The notes below the pieces were generated by a model. The model did no database searches and was not told the origin of the DNA. It worked only from the letters and a program-made list of their open reading frames with translations. A stretch of 16,097 nt of DNA from an uncultured Coriobacteriaceae bacterium (lineage in GTDB: Bacteria; Actinomycetota; Coriobacteriia; Coriobacteriales; Atopobiaceae), in assembly GCA_900549525.1 (NCBI GenBank), contig UWSJ01000042.1:1-16097 (forward strand). The letters are read 5' to 3'. The translations under genes and the position numbers were made by a program. Positions within the stretch are counted from its first letter, which is position 1, and each line of letters begins with the position of its first letter. Positions 1 through 6,833 of this stretch are shown one piece after another.

Positions 1-1295
1 TCGGCGTGCACGGTGCCGGCGGGCACGGCGCGGCTCATCGCGGCGTCAACGGCGGGGGCCTTCACGCCTGCACGCCGTGCGATGTCGCGTGCGGCACGCT
101 GGGCAAAGACAAGCCCTTCGAGCAGGGAGTTTGACGCAAGCCGGTTTCTTCCGTGCACCCCGTTGCAGCTCGTCTCGCCCACGGCGTAGAGGGCGGGCAG
201 GCTCGTCTCGGAGTTTTCGGTGGCAACCCAGACGCCGCCCATGAAGTAGTGCTGCGTGGGCACGACGGGCGCGGGCTCGCGCAGGATGTCGTAGCCCTCC
301 TCGAGGCAGCGCTCGTAGATGTGGGCAAAGTGCGTGCGCACCACCTCGGGGTCAATGCGCTCGAAGGAGAGCCACTCGTGGCTGGCCCCTTCGGCGCGCA
401 TCTGGTCGAGGATGGCGGCCGCCACCACGTCGCGGGGCAGCAGCTCGTCAACGAAACGCTCGCCGGCCTGGTTGAGAAGGATGGCGCCCTCGCCGCGGCA
501 GCTCTCGGAGATGAGGAAGGTGCGTCCCGGACGCTTCGACCAGAGTCCCGTGGGGTGAATCTGGACGTAGTCCATGTGCTCGAGGCGGATGCCGCGCCTG
601 CGCGCGATGTCGCAGGCGTCGCCGGTGAGCACGCGGTAGTTGGTCGAGCGCTCGTACGTGCCGCCGATGCCGCCCGTGGCCCAGACCGTGTACGGGGCGC
701 GTATCTCGAACGACTCGCCCGCGGCCTCGACGGGGCCCTCGTCGGCCGTGGCGTCGACGCGGCGAGTGGGGCGGCAGACGAGCCCCGCGCACCGCGGCCC
801 CCGCTCGTCGCCGCCCTCGAGGACGTCGACCATCTCGACGTCCTCGAGGATGCGGACGTTGGGCAGCTCGCGCACGCGCGCAAGCAGCGTCGTCGTGATC
901 TCGCGGCCCGTGACGTCGGCGTGGTAGCAGATGCGCGAGCGGGAGTGCGCGCCCTCGCGCGTGTAGGCGAGGCTCCCGTCGGCCTCGCGCTCGAAGTCGA
1001 CGCCGAGGGCCACGAGGTCGTCGATGACCGCGCGGCTCGAGCGCACCATGATGTCGACCGAGCTGCGGCGGTTCTCCCAGTGCCCGGCGCGCATGGTGTC
1101 GCGGAAGTAGGGCTGGTAGTCGTGCGCGTCGCGCATGACGCAGATGCCTCCCTGGGCGAGCATGGAGTCGCACTCCTCGAGCGAGCCCTTGGAGAGCATC
1201 ACGACCGAGAGCTCGCGCGGGAGGTTGAGGGCGGCGTACAGTCCGCCCACGCCGCAGCCGGCGATGACGACGTCGCAGGTCAGATCTTGGTTCAT
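1..1295 (-). CDS. nadB: L-aspartate oxidase NadB (C-terminus beyond window)
   Basis: NadB is the FAD enzyme that oxidises L-aspartate to iminoaspartate, the first step of de novo NAD synthesis, and hands the unstable product to NadA. The 431 visible residues begin with a dinucleotide-binding motif GCGVGG at residues 13-18. Further along are the flavin/substrate motif YVQIHPTGLW, GEGAILLNQAGERF, the QHYFMGGV segment, and the C-terminal FAD motif YAVGETSCNGVHGRNRLASN. All are typical of the succinate dehydrogenase/NadB flavoprotein family. The ATG at 1295 lies 11 bases after the nadA stop and has a GGGAG-type ribosome site inside the nadA end, so the two genes form one operon in the order nadA-nadB. 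The reading frame runs off the left edge without a stop. The family is usually 500-540 residues, so about 100 residues are missing. nadC, if present, would be expected next and cannot be seen. Confidence 0.96.
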   Translation of the reverse strand, partial: MNQDLTCDVVIAGCGVGGLYAALNLPRELSVVMLSKGSLEECDSMLAQGGICVMRDAHDYQPYFRDTMRAGHWENRRSSVDIMVRSSRAVIDDLVALGVDFEREADGSLAYTREGAHSRSRICYHADVTGREITTTLLARVRELPNVRILEDVEMVDVLEGGDERGPRCAGLVCRPTRRVDATADEGPVEAAGESFEIRAPYTVWATGGIGGTYERSTNYRVLTGDACDIARRRGIRLEHMDYVQIHPTGLWSKRPGRTFLISESCRGEGAILLNQAGERFVDELLPRDVVAAAILDQMRAEGASHEWLSFERIDPEVVRTHFAHIYERCLEEGYDILREPAPVVPTQHYFMGGVWVATENSETSLPALYAVGETSCNGVHGRNRLASNSLLEGLVFAQRAARDIARRAGVKAPAVDAAMSRAVPAGTVHA

Positions 1296-1306
1296 GGTGA
1301 GGCTCC

Positions 1307-2239
1307 CTATCTCGCGCTGTACTCGAGCATGCGCTCGAGGGGACGCTTGGCCGCCGGGACGAGCTCCGGGGGCACCTCCACCTCGTGGCCTGCCGGGTTG
1401 CGCAGACACGCGAGGAGCCGCTCGGGCGTCACCATGGCCATGTTCACGCAGGTGGGCGTGGTGGCGGGGAAGTAGAAGGTGGCGTCGGGACGCAGGCGGC
1501 GCAGCTCGGCGATCACGCCCACGACCGTGAGCACGATGAACTCACGGCACGTGGGATGGCTCGCGGCGTAGTCGATGATGCCCTTGGTGGAGCCGATGAA
1601 GTCGGCCTCGTCAAGGACCTCCTCGGTGCACTCTGGGTGGGCGAGGACGGGCGCGTCCGGGTGGGCGAGCTCGAGCGCCTCCACCTGGGCCCGGTCGATC
1701 ATCATGTGGCGGGGACAAAAACCCTTGTTGAGGATGACGCGCTTCTCGGGGAGCTGCTCTGCGACGTAACGGCCGAGGTTCTGATCGGGGATGAACAGGA
1801 GGTCGTGCTGCGGCAGCTCCCGGCAGATCTTGAGCGCATTGGAGGAGGTGACGCAGACGTCGCTCCAAGTCTTGATCCGGGCCGTCGAGTTGACGTAGCA
1901 GACCACGGCGAGGTCGTCGCCATAGGCGGCGCGGGCGGCGTCAACGTCTGTCTTGCGCACCATGTGGGCCATGGGGCAGTCGGCCGCCGGCTCGGGGAGT
2001 AGGACGCGCTTGTTCGGGCTCAGGAGCTTGGCCGACTCTCCCATGAACTCAACGCCGCAGAGCACGATGGTCTGCTGGGGGAGGTCGACGGCGAGCCGCG
2101 CCAGGGCAAACGAGTCGCCCACGTGGTCGGCGACGGACTGAACCTCGGGCGGGACGTAGTAGTGGGCGAGGACGACCGCGTCTTGCTCGCGCTTGAGGCG
2201 CTCGACCTCCGCGCGGAACTCGGACTCTTGGGGGCTCAT
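1307..2239 (-). CDS. nadA: Quinolinate synthase NadA
   Basis: NadA condenses iminoaspartate with dihydroxyacetone phosphate to make quinolinate, using a [4Fe-4S] cluster. The 310-residue protein shows the HYYVPPEVQ segment near residue 26, CGVEFMGESAKLL near 61, TSSNALKI near 131 and HPEC at 201-204. The three expected cluster cysteines are Cys88 (AADCPMA), Cys175 (GFCPRH) and Cys264 (CVNM). The 87-residue spacing between the first two agrees with my memory of the E. coli enzyme. The frame stays open far upstream, but the ATG at 2239 has a GAGAG ribosome site and starts exactly where NadA homology starts, so the longer reading is rejected. The gene leads the nadAB operon and is divergent from the HAD phosphatase gene. 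A promoter with a possible regulator box lies about 50 bases upstream. Confidence 0.97.
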   Translation of the reverse strand: MSPQESEFRAEVERLKREQDAVVLAHYYVPPEVQSVADHVGDSFALARLAVDLPQQTIVLCGVEFMGESAKLLSPNKRVLLPEPAADCPMAHMVRKTDVDAARAAYGDDLAVVCYVNSTARIKTWSDVCVTSSNALKICRELPQHDLLFIPDQNLGRYVAEQLPEKRVILNKGFCPRHMMIDRAQVEALELAHPDAPVLAHPECTEEVLDEADFIGSTKGIIDYAASHPTCREFIVLTVVGVIAELRRLRPDATFYFPATTPTCVNMAMVTPERLLACLRNPAGHEVEVPPELVPAAKRPLERMLEYSAR

Positions 2240-2289
2240 GGGGCTTCTCTCGATGTGATGGCGCGCCCGGGGGCGCCGGTCGCCGCGAC

Positions 2290-2318
2290 AGTATGGCACC
2301 GCGATTGGCACCTGACAA
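2290..2318 (-). promoter_or_regulatory. Predicted nadAB promoter with overlapping TGTCTTGTCA box
   Basis: Read on the minus strand, TTGTCA (2318-2313) is followed by a 17-base spacer and CATACT (2295-2290). This is a 5/6 match to the -35 and a 4/6 match to the -10 consensus, about 50 bases before the nadA start. The -35 lies inside the near-symmetric decamer TGTCTTGTCA (2322-2313), a possible operator for an NAD-responsive repressor. The boxes are seen in the sequence; their function is inferred. Confidence 0.5.
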
Positions 2319-2386
2319 GACATATGTAAAGTTTTCCGAACGCCGCTGGTGGGGTATGGTCTGATGCGTTCACGAACGACGCCGTG

Positions 2387-2438
2387 CCCGGGCGGCTGCC
2401 ACAGCGTGGTGGGCAGCCGCGGGTTTGGCGGTACCGCC
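2387..2438 (+). other. Hairpin and palindrome in the HAD gene leader
   Basis: A perfect 9-base stem GCGGCTGCC/GGCAGCCGC (2392-2400 and 2412-2420, 11-base loop) can extend by three more G-C pairs across a two-base bulge, and is followed by TTT. Directly after it is the perfect 12-base palindrome GGCGGTACCGCC (2427-2438). Both lie between a weak -10 candidate (TATGGT, 2355-2360) and the HAD start codon, so they would be in the transcribed leader if that promoter is real. Confidence 0.4.
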
Positions 2439-2464
2439 GTGCCAGCCTCCGAGAGGGGAGCCCC

Positions 2465-3340
2465 ATGATCGAGCTCTTCGCAAGCGACCTTGACGGAACG
2501 CTCCTTGGCGCGCTGCATGCGCCCGGGAGGATCGTGAAGGCGGCCATCCGCACGGCGACCGAGGCGGGCTTTCACTTCGCCCTCGCGACGGGTCGCACCT
2601 TCAGGAGCCCCCACGACTTTGGCTTTGGCGGCGTCGACGTCGAGGTGGTATGCGACAACGGGGCCATCGTGCTCGACCGCGAGGGCGCCGTCATCCGTCA
2701 CGTCCCCGTCGACCCCGAGGTGCTCGAGGAGCTGCTCCGGGCGTTCCCCGGCGTCCCGTTCGACTGCGTGGGCCTGCGCCACAGCTACGTGACGGCCTCG
2801 CAAGAGGCATACGAGGCCGGGTTCCGTTCGCGGGGGCCCGTCGCGCGGACCGTCGACTACGTCAAGCTGCGTGCCATGTACAAGGGGCAGGTGCGCTACC
2901 CCGACGAGCGCCTCTTCGACCAGCGCCCGGAAGACGTGCTCGCCAACGACATCTGCAAGGTGAACCTGCACCTGGCTAACGACACCCGCGCCGCCGAGAT
3001 AGAGGCGTTTCTCGCCGAGCGCCGCGACCGGGTGGTGAACGCCCCCTTCAACCCGTCGATGTTCGAGATCACCGAGGCGGGCGTCAACAAGGGCGAGGCG
3101 GTCGCGTGGCTCGCCACCTACCTCGGCATCCCCCGGGAAAACGTGGCCGTCTACGGGGACGGCGGCAACGACGTCGAGATGCTCGGGCGCTTCTCGGCCT
3201 ACGGGCACGCCTACGCCACCCATGGCGCGAGCGAGGCCGCGAGACGTGCGGCGGGTCTCGCCCTGGGCTCGAACGTGCTCTACGCGGTGCCCCGGCACGT
3301 GACGCGCACCGTGCGCGAGCAGGCGGGCCGTTGCGCCTAG
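2465..3340 (+). CDS. Cof-type HAD-IIB family phosphatase
   Basis: This 291-residue protein is a haloacid dehalogenase superfamily hydrolase of the Cof/IIB type, which removes phosphate from sugar phosphates, nucleotides or cofactors in the cytoplasm. Motif I is DLDGTLL with nucleophile Asp8 and acid/base Asp10. The ATGR segment at 41-44 is motif II, Lys209 in NKGEAV is motif III, and GDGGNDVEML at 231-240 is the metal-binding motif IV. The long stretch between residues 80 and 190 is the C2-type cap. The start at 2465 has a GAGAGGGGAG ribosome site; an upstream in-frame ATG at 2384 would run through strong hairpins and is not supported. It is divergent from nadA, but nothing in the sequence gives the substrate. 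Family members are promiscuous, so a link to NAD metabolism is only positional. Confidence 0.93.
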   Translation: MIELFASDLDGTLLGALHAPGRIVKAAIRTATEAGFHFALATGRTFRSPHDFGFGGVDVEVVCDNGAIVLDREGAVIRHVPVDPEVLEELLRAFPGVPFDCVGLRHSYVTASQEAYEAGFRSRGPVARTVDYVKLRAMYKGQVRYPDERLFDQRPEDVLANDICKVNLHLANDTRAAEIEAFLAERRDRVVNAPFNPSMFEITEAGVNKGEAVAWLATYLGIPRENVAVYGDGGNDVEMLGRFSAYGHAYATHGASEAARRAAGLALGSNVLYAVPRHVTRTVREQAGRCA

Positions 3341-3371
3341 CTGGGCGGGGCGCTCGGGGGCGGGCCCGTCC

Positions 3372-3405
3372 CGCGTGGGCGCGCGGCCCTGAGCGGGCCC
3401 ACGCG
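3372..3405. terminator. GC-rich hairpin between convergent genes
   Basis: A perfect 9-base inverted repeat CGCGTGGGC/GCCCACGCG (3372-3380 and 3397-3405) fills the 69-base gap between the convergent HAD gene and the next minus-strand gene. No T-tract follows on either strand, so termination there would be weak or need Rho. It is placed to serve both genes. Confidence 0.4.
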
Positions 3406-3409
3406 CTCC

Positions 3410-4000
3410 CTAGTTGTTCGCCACGAGAAAGGCCGCGAGCTGGCGGGCGAGGGTGAGCGGGTGGTCCGGGAAGTCCGCGTCGTACTCGGGTAGCTCGGAG
3501 CGGTTCATGAGGTTCCCGCGCGCAAAGTCCGGGTCGTAGCGGTCGAAGAACCAGCCGTCGTACGTGCCCTCGATCTTCGAGAGCACGAGCGAGTCGCGGT
3601 AGCCCGAGGAGCCCTGGGTGTTGAAGTTGGCCCGCACGCTCACCACGTCCCCGTCGAGCGAGAGGTCGAGACGCAGGGCGTAGAGGATGTTGCTGGGCTC
3701 GAAGTTGGTACGCACGATCTTGTAGGCGTACGGGTGCCCCGCCTCGGTGGTGCCCGCCTCGACCTCGATGAGGCCCTGGTCGTCGTCGAGGTGCTCGTGG
3801 ACGTCTGCGGCGATTGCGGCCACGTCAGGCGGCAGCGCCTCCTCGGCCGGGATGACCTTCGCCTGCACGTAGCAGATGGCCCCCGGCTCCTCGCGGCGGA
3901 AGGCGGCGGACTCGGGCGGATCGAAGGGCATCGGCTCGATGGACTCGTACTCGTCCGGGACGGTGACGGCCTTCGTGCCGACGCTGGCTAGCTGGCTCAT
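3410..4000 (-). CDS. Hypothetical soluble acidic protein
   Basis: I do not recognise this 196-residue protein. It has no signal peptide or membrane segment and is rich in Asp and Glu, so it is likely cytoplasmic. The central part, about residues 90-140, alternates hydrophobic and charged residues like a beta-sheet domain (YKIVRTNFEPSNILYALRLD, then VVSVRANFNTQGSSGYRDS). The C-terminus, about residues 170-196, looks helical and amphipathic (PLTLARQLAAFLVANN). The start at 4000 is chosen because AGGGAGC lies five bases upstream; an upstream in-frame ATG at 4042 lacks such a site. The gene stands alone, convergent with the HAD gene, and a dyad at 4038-4051 lies in its upstream region. A single-gene unit with its own promoter is likely. 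Confidence 0.8.
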   Translation of the reverse strand: MSQLASVGTKAVTVPDEYESIEPMPFDPPESAAFRREEPGAICYVQAKVIPAEEALPPDVAAIAADVHEHLDDDQGLIEVEAGTTEAGHPYAYKIVRTNFEPSNILYALRLDLSLDGDVVSVRANFNTQGSSGYRDSLVLSKIEGTYDGWFFDRYDPDFARGNLMNRSELPEYDADFPDHPLTLARQLAAFLVANN

Positions 4001-4037
4001 ATGTGCTCCCTGATATGGTGAGTCTCGGGGTGTTATG

Positions 4038-4051
4038 TACATCCTGATGTA
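4038..4051. repeat. Short dyad TACATC-CT-GATGTA
   Basis: A perfect 6-base inverted repeat with a two-base centre, 38-51 bases upstream of the minus-strand hypothetical gene at 4000. Its position in the presumed promoter suggests a regulator site, but no regulator is identified. Confidence 0.3.
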
Positions 4052-4342
4052 TCCTCATACCCACAGCCGCCGTTCAGGATTCTCGAGGAGCCGTCCGTAC
4101 ACCGTGCGCCGTCAAACAAGGCCCTGAAGGCCCGGATGATTCTCGCGGCCGTCTTCGTCACCACCGTGACGATTCCCTCGGAGGTCACGTACGACGGCGA
4201 GACGTACGCGGGCGCAAGTAGCGCCAGGGACGCTCGAGCACCCATCGCGGCGTTGTCGGTGGCCGCGCATCCCGGGGGGTGTGCGACCACCGACCGTTTA
4301 CCAGCTATTTGGGTCACTTGGGCCAGCTCATGCATAGGTCTT
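4052..4342. other. Gene-poor stretch, possible degraded coding remnant
   Basis: I cannot support a functional gene in these roughly 290 bases. The plus-strand frame through 4052-4351 is open, and around 4160-4210 it reads TVTIPSEVTYDGETYAGASS. This resembles the repeat junctions of BspA-like leucine-rich surface proteins, which often carry VTIP...VTYNGxTY. There is no ribosome site for the ATG at 4136, and the flanking residues do not continue the repeat. It could be a decayed fragment of a surface protein gene or chance in GC-rich DNA. Confidence 0.25.
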
Positions 4343-4370
4343 TTGTCATAAGGGACGCTTCAGCTACAAT
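4343..4370 (+). promoter_or_regulatory. Predicted promoter of the YjeM-like permease
   Basis: TTGTCA (4343-4348), a 16-base spacer and TACAAT (4365-4370) give 5/6 matches to both consensus hexamers, in a locally AT-rich patch. Transcription would start near 4377, leaving a leader of about 230 bases before the permease start codon. Confidence 0.7.
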
Positions 4371-4510
4371 AATCGAACGTTGTCGGTGGGAATTCTTGTT
4401 CCCATAGCCGGCCTTCGTGCCGTCCTCGTTGCATAGTCGCTGCTTGGCATGGAAGAGGAGCCCCGTGGGGTTCGTCCTTGTCGCGTGTCGCGTGCTCCGT
4501 GGGCGTGTGT

Positions 4511-4573
4511 CGGGCGTTTCTCGCCCGTCCTTCGCAACCGAATGGCCCCGTCCGGGCTCACGCTCCGGACGGG
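4511..4573 (+). other. Two stable hairpins in the permease leader
   Basis: CGGGCG-TTTCT-CGCCCG (4511-4527) and the 9-base perfect stem CCCGTCCGG/CCGGACGGG (4547-4555 and 4565-4573, 9-base loop) lie in the transcribed leader, the second one 26 bases before the ribosome site at 4599. Neither is followed by a T-tract, so they are not terminators. They could control translation, RNA stability or protein binding. I could not match the leader to a known riboswitch or T-box. Confidence 0.45.
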
Positions 4574-4610
4574 TGGTGCGGGCATGAAGGCCACATACGG
4601 AAGGAAGATG

Positions 4611-6077
4611 ATGGCCAACTCGAGCAGTAGCGGGATGAGCGAGTCCAAGAAGATTGCCTGGACTACGCTCGTGTTCATGTGTTTCTCGACCCTCTGGGGC
4701 TTCGGAAACGTTGCGAACGGTTACATGTACTTCCAGGGAACCCAGGTCATCTTCTCCTGGATCTGGATGTTCGCCCTGTACTTCCTGCCCTACGCCCTCA
4801 TGGTGGGCGAGCTGGGCAGCGCCTTCAAGAAGGATGGCGGCGGCGTCACCTCCTGGGTGCGTAACACCACGGGAGCCAAGGTCGCCTACTTCGCCGGCTG
4901 GACCTACTGGGCCTGCCACGTGACCTACATCGCGTCCAAGGGCTCCGGCGGCCTCAAGGCCCTCTCCTGGATGGTCTTCCAGAACGCGCACACCTACGAC
5001 ACGTTCCCCACGCTGTGGGTGCAGCTTGCAACGGGTGCGGTCTTCCTGTTCTTCTGCTGGGTCGCCAGCCGTGGCCTCAACCCGCTCAAGAAGCTCGCCA
5101 CCATCGCCGGCTCCAGCATGTTCGTGATGAGCATCCTCTACATCATCATGATGTTCGCGGCGCCCGCCATTAACCCCAACGCCAGCTTCGTGAAGCTCGA
5201 CCTCAGCCTCACCAACCTCGTGCCCACGTTCAACCTGAACTACGTCACGAACCTCTCGATCCTCGTGTTCGCCGTGGGCGGCATCGAGAAGATCAGCCCC
5301 TACGTCAACAAGATGAAGGGCAACCCCGCCAAGGAGTTCCCCAAGAGCATGATGTTCACCGCCGGCATGGTCGTCGTCTGCGCCATCTTCGGCACCATTG
5401 CCATGGGCATGATGTTCGACCCGGCCGAGGTCTTCGCCTCCGCCGAGTCCCAGACTTCCTACATCGCCAACGGCGCCTACTGGGCGTTCGAGCGTCTCGG
5501 CCAGTACTACGGCGTGGGCAACATCTTCATGATGGTCTACGCGGCATGCAACATGATCGGCCAGTTCTCCACGCTCGTGCTTTCCATCGACGCGCCGCTG
5601 CGCATGCTCCTCGAGGACGAGAGCTCCAGCCAGTTCGTCCCCAAGCAGCTGCTCGTGAAGAACAAGTACGGTGCCTATAAGAACGGCATCCTGATGGTGA
5701 TCATCCTCTCCGGCTCGATCATCTTCGCTCAGGCCTTCGTACCTGGCGCCGCGAGCGTCCTGGCGCAGCTCAACAAGCTCAACTCGGTGACGATGCCCCT
5801 GCGCTACGTCTGGGTGTTCTTCGCTTATCTCATGCTGCGCCGCGCCAGCGAGAAGTTCCCGCGGGAGTACATGTTCGTCAAGAACCAGGCCGTGGCCAAG
5901 TTCTTCGGTGGCTTCTGCTTGGTGCTGACGCTGTTCTGCTGCATCACGGGCATGTACTCGCCCGACCCGTTCACGATGATGCTCAACGTCATCACCCCGG
6001 TCGTGCTCACGCTGCTCGGCCTGATCATGCCGGCCATCCGCAAGCGTCAGGAGGCCGCGGCGCTGCCCGAGGCGTAA
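4611..6077 (+). CDS. YjeM-like APC-superfamily amino acid permease
   Basis: This 488-residue inner-membrane transporter belongs to the amino acid-polyamine-organocation superfamily. It resembles E. coli YjeM (about 500 residues), which is grouped with glutamate/GABA-type exchangers. The first segment (FMCFSTLWGFGNVANG, residues 22-37) has the family's substrate-loop glycines in helix 1. LPYALMVGELGSAFKKDGGG follows helix 2, and AVGGIEKISPYVNKMKGNPAKEFPKS carries the helix-6/loop signature. About twelve hydrophobic segments are visible, ending in a short basic tail. The frame is open back to 4449, but the ribosome site GGAAGGA at 4599-4605 points to the second of two adjacent ATGs (4608 and 4611). 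The gene has its own promoter, a long structured leader and a strong terminator, so it is monocistronic. The substrate cannot be read from the sequence. Confidence 0.9.
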   Translation: MANSSSSGMSESKKIAWTTLVFMCFSTLWGFGNVANGYMYFQGTQVIFSWIWMFALYFLPYALMVGELGSAFKKDGGGVTSWVRNTTGAKVAYFAGWTYWACHVTYIASKGSGGLKALSWMVFQNAHTYDTFPTLWVQLATGAVFLFFCWVASRGLNPLKKLATIAGSSMFVMSILYIIMMFAAPAINPNASFVKLDLSLTNLVPTFNLNYVTNLSILVFAVGGIEKISPYVNKMKGNPAKEFPKSMMFTAGMVVVCAIFGTIAMGMMFDPAEVFASAESQTSYIANGAYWAFERLGQYYGVGNIFMMVYAACNMIGQFSTLVLSIDAPLRMLLEDESSSQFVPKQLLVKNKYGAYKNGILMVIILSGSIIFAQAFVPGAASVLAQLNKLNSVTMPLRYVWVFFAYLMLRRASEKFPREYMFVKNQAVAKFFGGFCLVLTLFCCITGMYSPDPFTMMLNVITPVVLTLLGLIMPAIRKRQEAAALPEA

Positions 6078-6100
6078 GTCTTCGGTCGGTCGTTGGTTAT

Positions 6101-6144
6101 GCGCCCCCGGAGCGTCGTCGTAGACGCTCCGGGGGCGCTTTTTT
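6101..6144 (+). terminator. Strong intrinsic terminator after the permease
   Basis: A perfect 16-base stem GCGCCCCCGGAGCGTC/GACGCTCCGGGGGCGC (6101-6116 and 6123-6138) with a 6-base loop is followed by six T residues (6139-6144). It begins 23 bases after the permease stop. There is no T-tract on the opposite strand, so it acts in one direction only. Confidence 0.95.
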
Positions 6145-6162
6145 GTTGCGGGATTAGTGCGT

Positions 6163-6232
6163 GCGCGAAACGGCAACCCGCCTCGACGTACGCGCGCGAA
6201 ACGGTAAAAAATCGGCACGAGGATTACCGTTT
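6163..6232. repeat. Repeated motif CGAAACGGYAA with an inverted copy
   Basis: GCGCGAAACGG occurs at 6163-6173 and again at 6194-6204, 31 bases apart. The second copy continues as AAACGGTAA (6199-6207), which pairs perfectly with TTACCGTTT at 6224-6232 across 16 bases. The array sits between two convergent genes, after the permease terminator and just past the stop of the minus-strand membrane gene. It may form that gene's 3' hairpin or be a protein-binding site. Confidence 0.4.
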
Positions 6233-6264
6233 GGCCCGCGTCTCGCGTCGTGTGCGTCTGGCTG

Positions 6265-6624
6265 CTAAGCCTGCTTGCGCATCTTGGCGAAGGCCACGAA
6301 GCACAGGATCATCTGGACGATGACGAAGAAGAAGTAGACCGGGAAGAGCACCATCGCCACGGCGTAGAGGATGCCCGCCGTGAGGGCGAAGCCGGCCTTG
6401 TTCATGAACGTGGCGAGCGCGTTGAAGACCACCGCGAGTAGGGTGAGCGCGAGATGCGGCATCACGAGCATCGCCGCGAGTCCGGCGCCTGCCTGCGAGG
6501 CAGAGTCGGATCCCACGTTTGCCGCGGCGCCGCCCCCGTAGAAGTACCAGAGCGAGTAGACGACGTATGCCGCTCCCAATACGAGTGCTACGACGAGCAG
6601 TTTGTTCTTCTTTGATTTGTCCAT
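6265..6624 (-). CDS. Small four-helix membrane protein, unknown function
   Basis: This 119-residue protein opens with a basic segment (MDKSKKNK). The first membrane helix is at about 9-29. A Gly/Ala/Ser-rich loop ends near 46, and three more hydrophobic segments lie at about 47-72, 80-96 and 97-113, with a basic end (MRKQA). The positive-inside pattern puts both termini in the cytoplasm. I recognise no catalytic motif. Similar small proteins with a YFYGG loop and a VMPH segment seem familiar from Gram-positive genomes but have no known role. The start at 6624 has the ribosome site GGAAGGAAGAG; a longer in-frame reading to 6696 runs through a palindrome and is less likely. It is a single gene, divergent from the lipoprotein gene. 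Confidence 0.82.
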   Translation of the reverse strand: MDKSKKNKLLVVALVLGAAYVVYSLWYFYGGGAAANVGSDSASQAGAGLAAMLVMPHLALTLLAVVFNALATFMNKAGFALTAGILYAVAMVLFPVYFFFVIVQMILCFVAFAKMRKQA

Positions 6625-6645
6625 TGCTTCTCTTCCTTCCTGTGT

Positions 6646-6660
6646 GACGGAGCCTCCGTC
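6646..6660. repeat. Palindrome GACGGAG-C-CTCCGTC
   Basis: A perfect 7-base inverted repeat around one base, 22 bases upstream of the minus-strand membrane protein start. It could be an operator at that gene's promoter or a leader hairpin. No clear -10/-35 pair was found beside it. Confidence 0.35.
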
Positions 6661-6741
6661 TGGCGTGGGTGGGCTTTCGCAGCCCTTTACGGCCACACGC
6701 CGAGGCAGGGAAAACCGTAGCGAGCAAAGCAGCGAAAGACC

Positions 6742-6756
6742 TTAGCTCGCAGCTAA
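6742..6756. repeat. Palindrome TTAGCT-CGC-AGCTAA
   Basis: A perfect 6-base inverted repeat with a three-base centre, 78-92 bases upstream of the lipoprotein start. With the nearby 21-base-period direct repeats it suggests a regulated promoter region, but no regulator is known. Confidence 0.35.
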
Positions 6757-6785
6757 TGAATCCTGCCTGAAAGCTCCGTAGCATG

Positions 6786-6817
6786 GGCAACGACATCCCA
6801 GACCCAGGCAACGACAT
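6786..6817 (+). repeat. Two GGCAACGACAT direct repeats, 21-base period
   Basis: Exact 11-base copies at 6786-6796 and 6807-6817 lie just upstream of the lipoprotein ribosome site. The 21-base period is two helical turns, so both copies face the same side of the DNA, as expected for tandem binding of a regulator. A chance local duplication is also possible. Confidence 0.35.
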
Positions 6818-6833
6818 AAGAATGGAGCACCGA

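Noticed and set aside
153..1475. Long plus-strand frame opposite nadB
   Set aside because: It is antisense to a clear NadB with conserved motifs in order. Its own translation is repetitive in His, Ala and Val with no recognisable domain.
2240..3298. Long minus-strand extension of the nadA frame through the HAD gene
   Set aside because: It is open only because the DNA is GC-rich. NadA homology and a ribosome site begin at 2239, and the plus strand holds a convincing HAD phosphatase.
4377..4600. T-box or amino acid riboswitch in the permease leader
   Set aside because: I could not find the T-box AGGGTGG-type sequence with a following terminator, or a recognisable lysine or glycine core.
4449..4610. 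N-terminal extension of the permease
   Set aside because: Arg/Pro-rich and unlike any permease N-terminus, passes through hairpins, and the ribosome site is at 4599-4605. Kept only as a leader observation.
4314..6218. Long minus-strand frame opposite the permease
   Set aside because: His/Glu/Asp-rich low-complexity translation, the mirror of a membrane protein gene; no start site and no domain.
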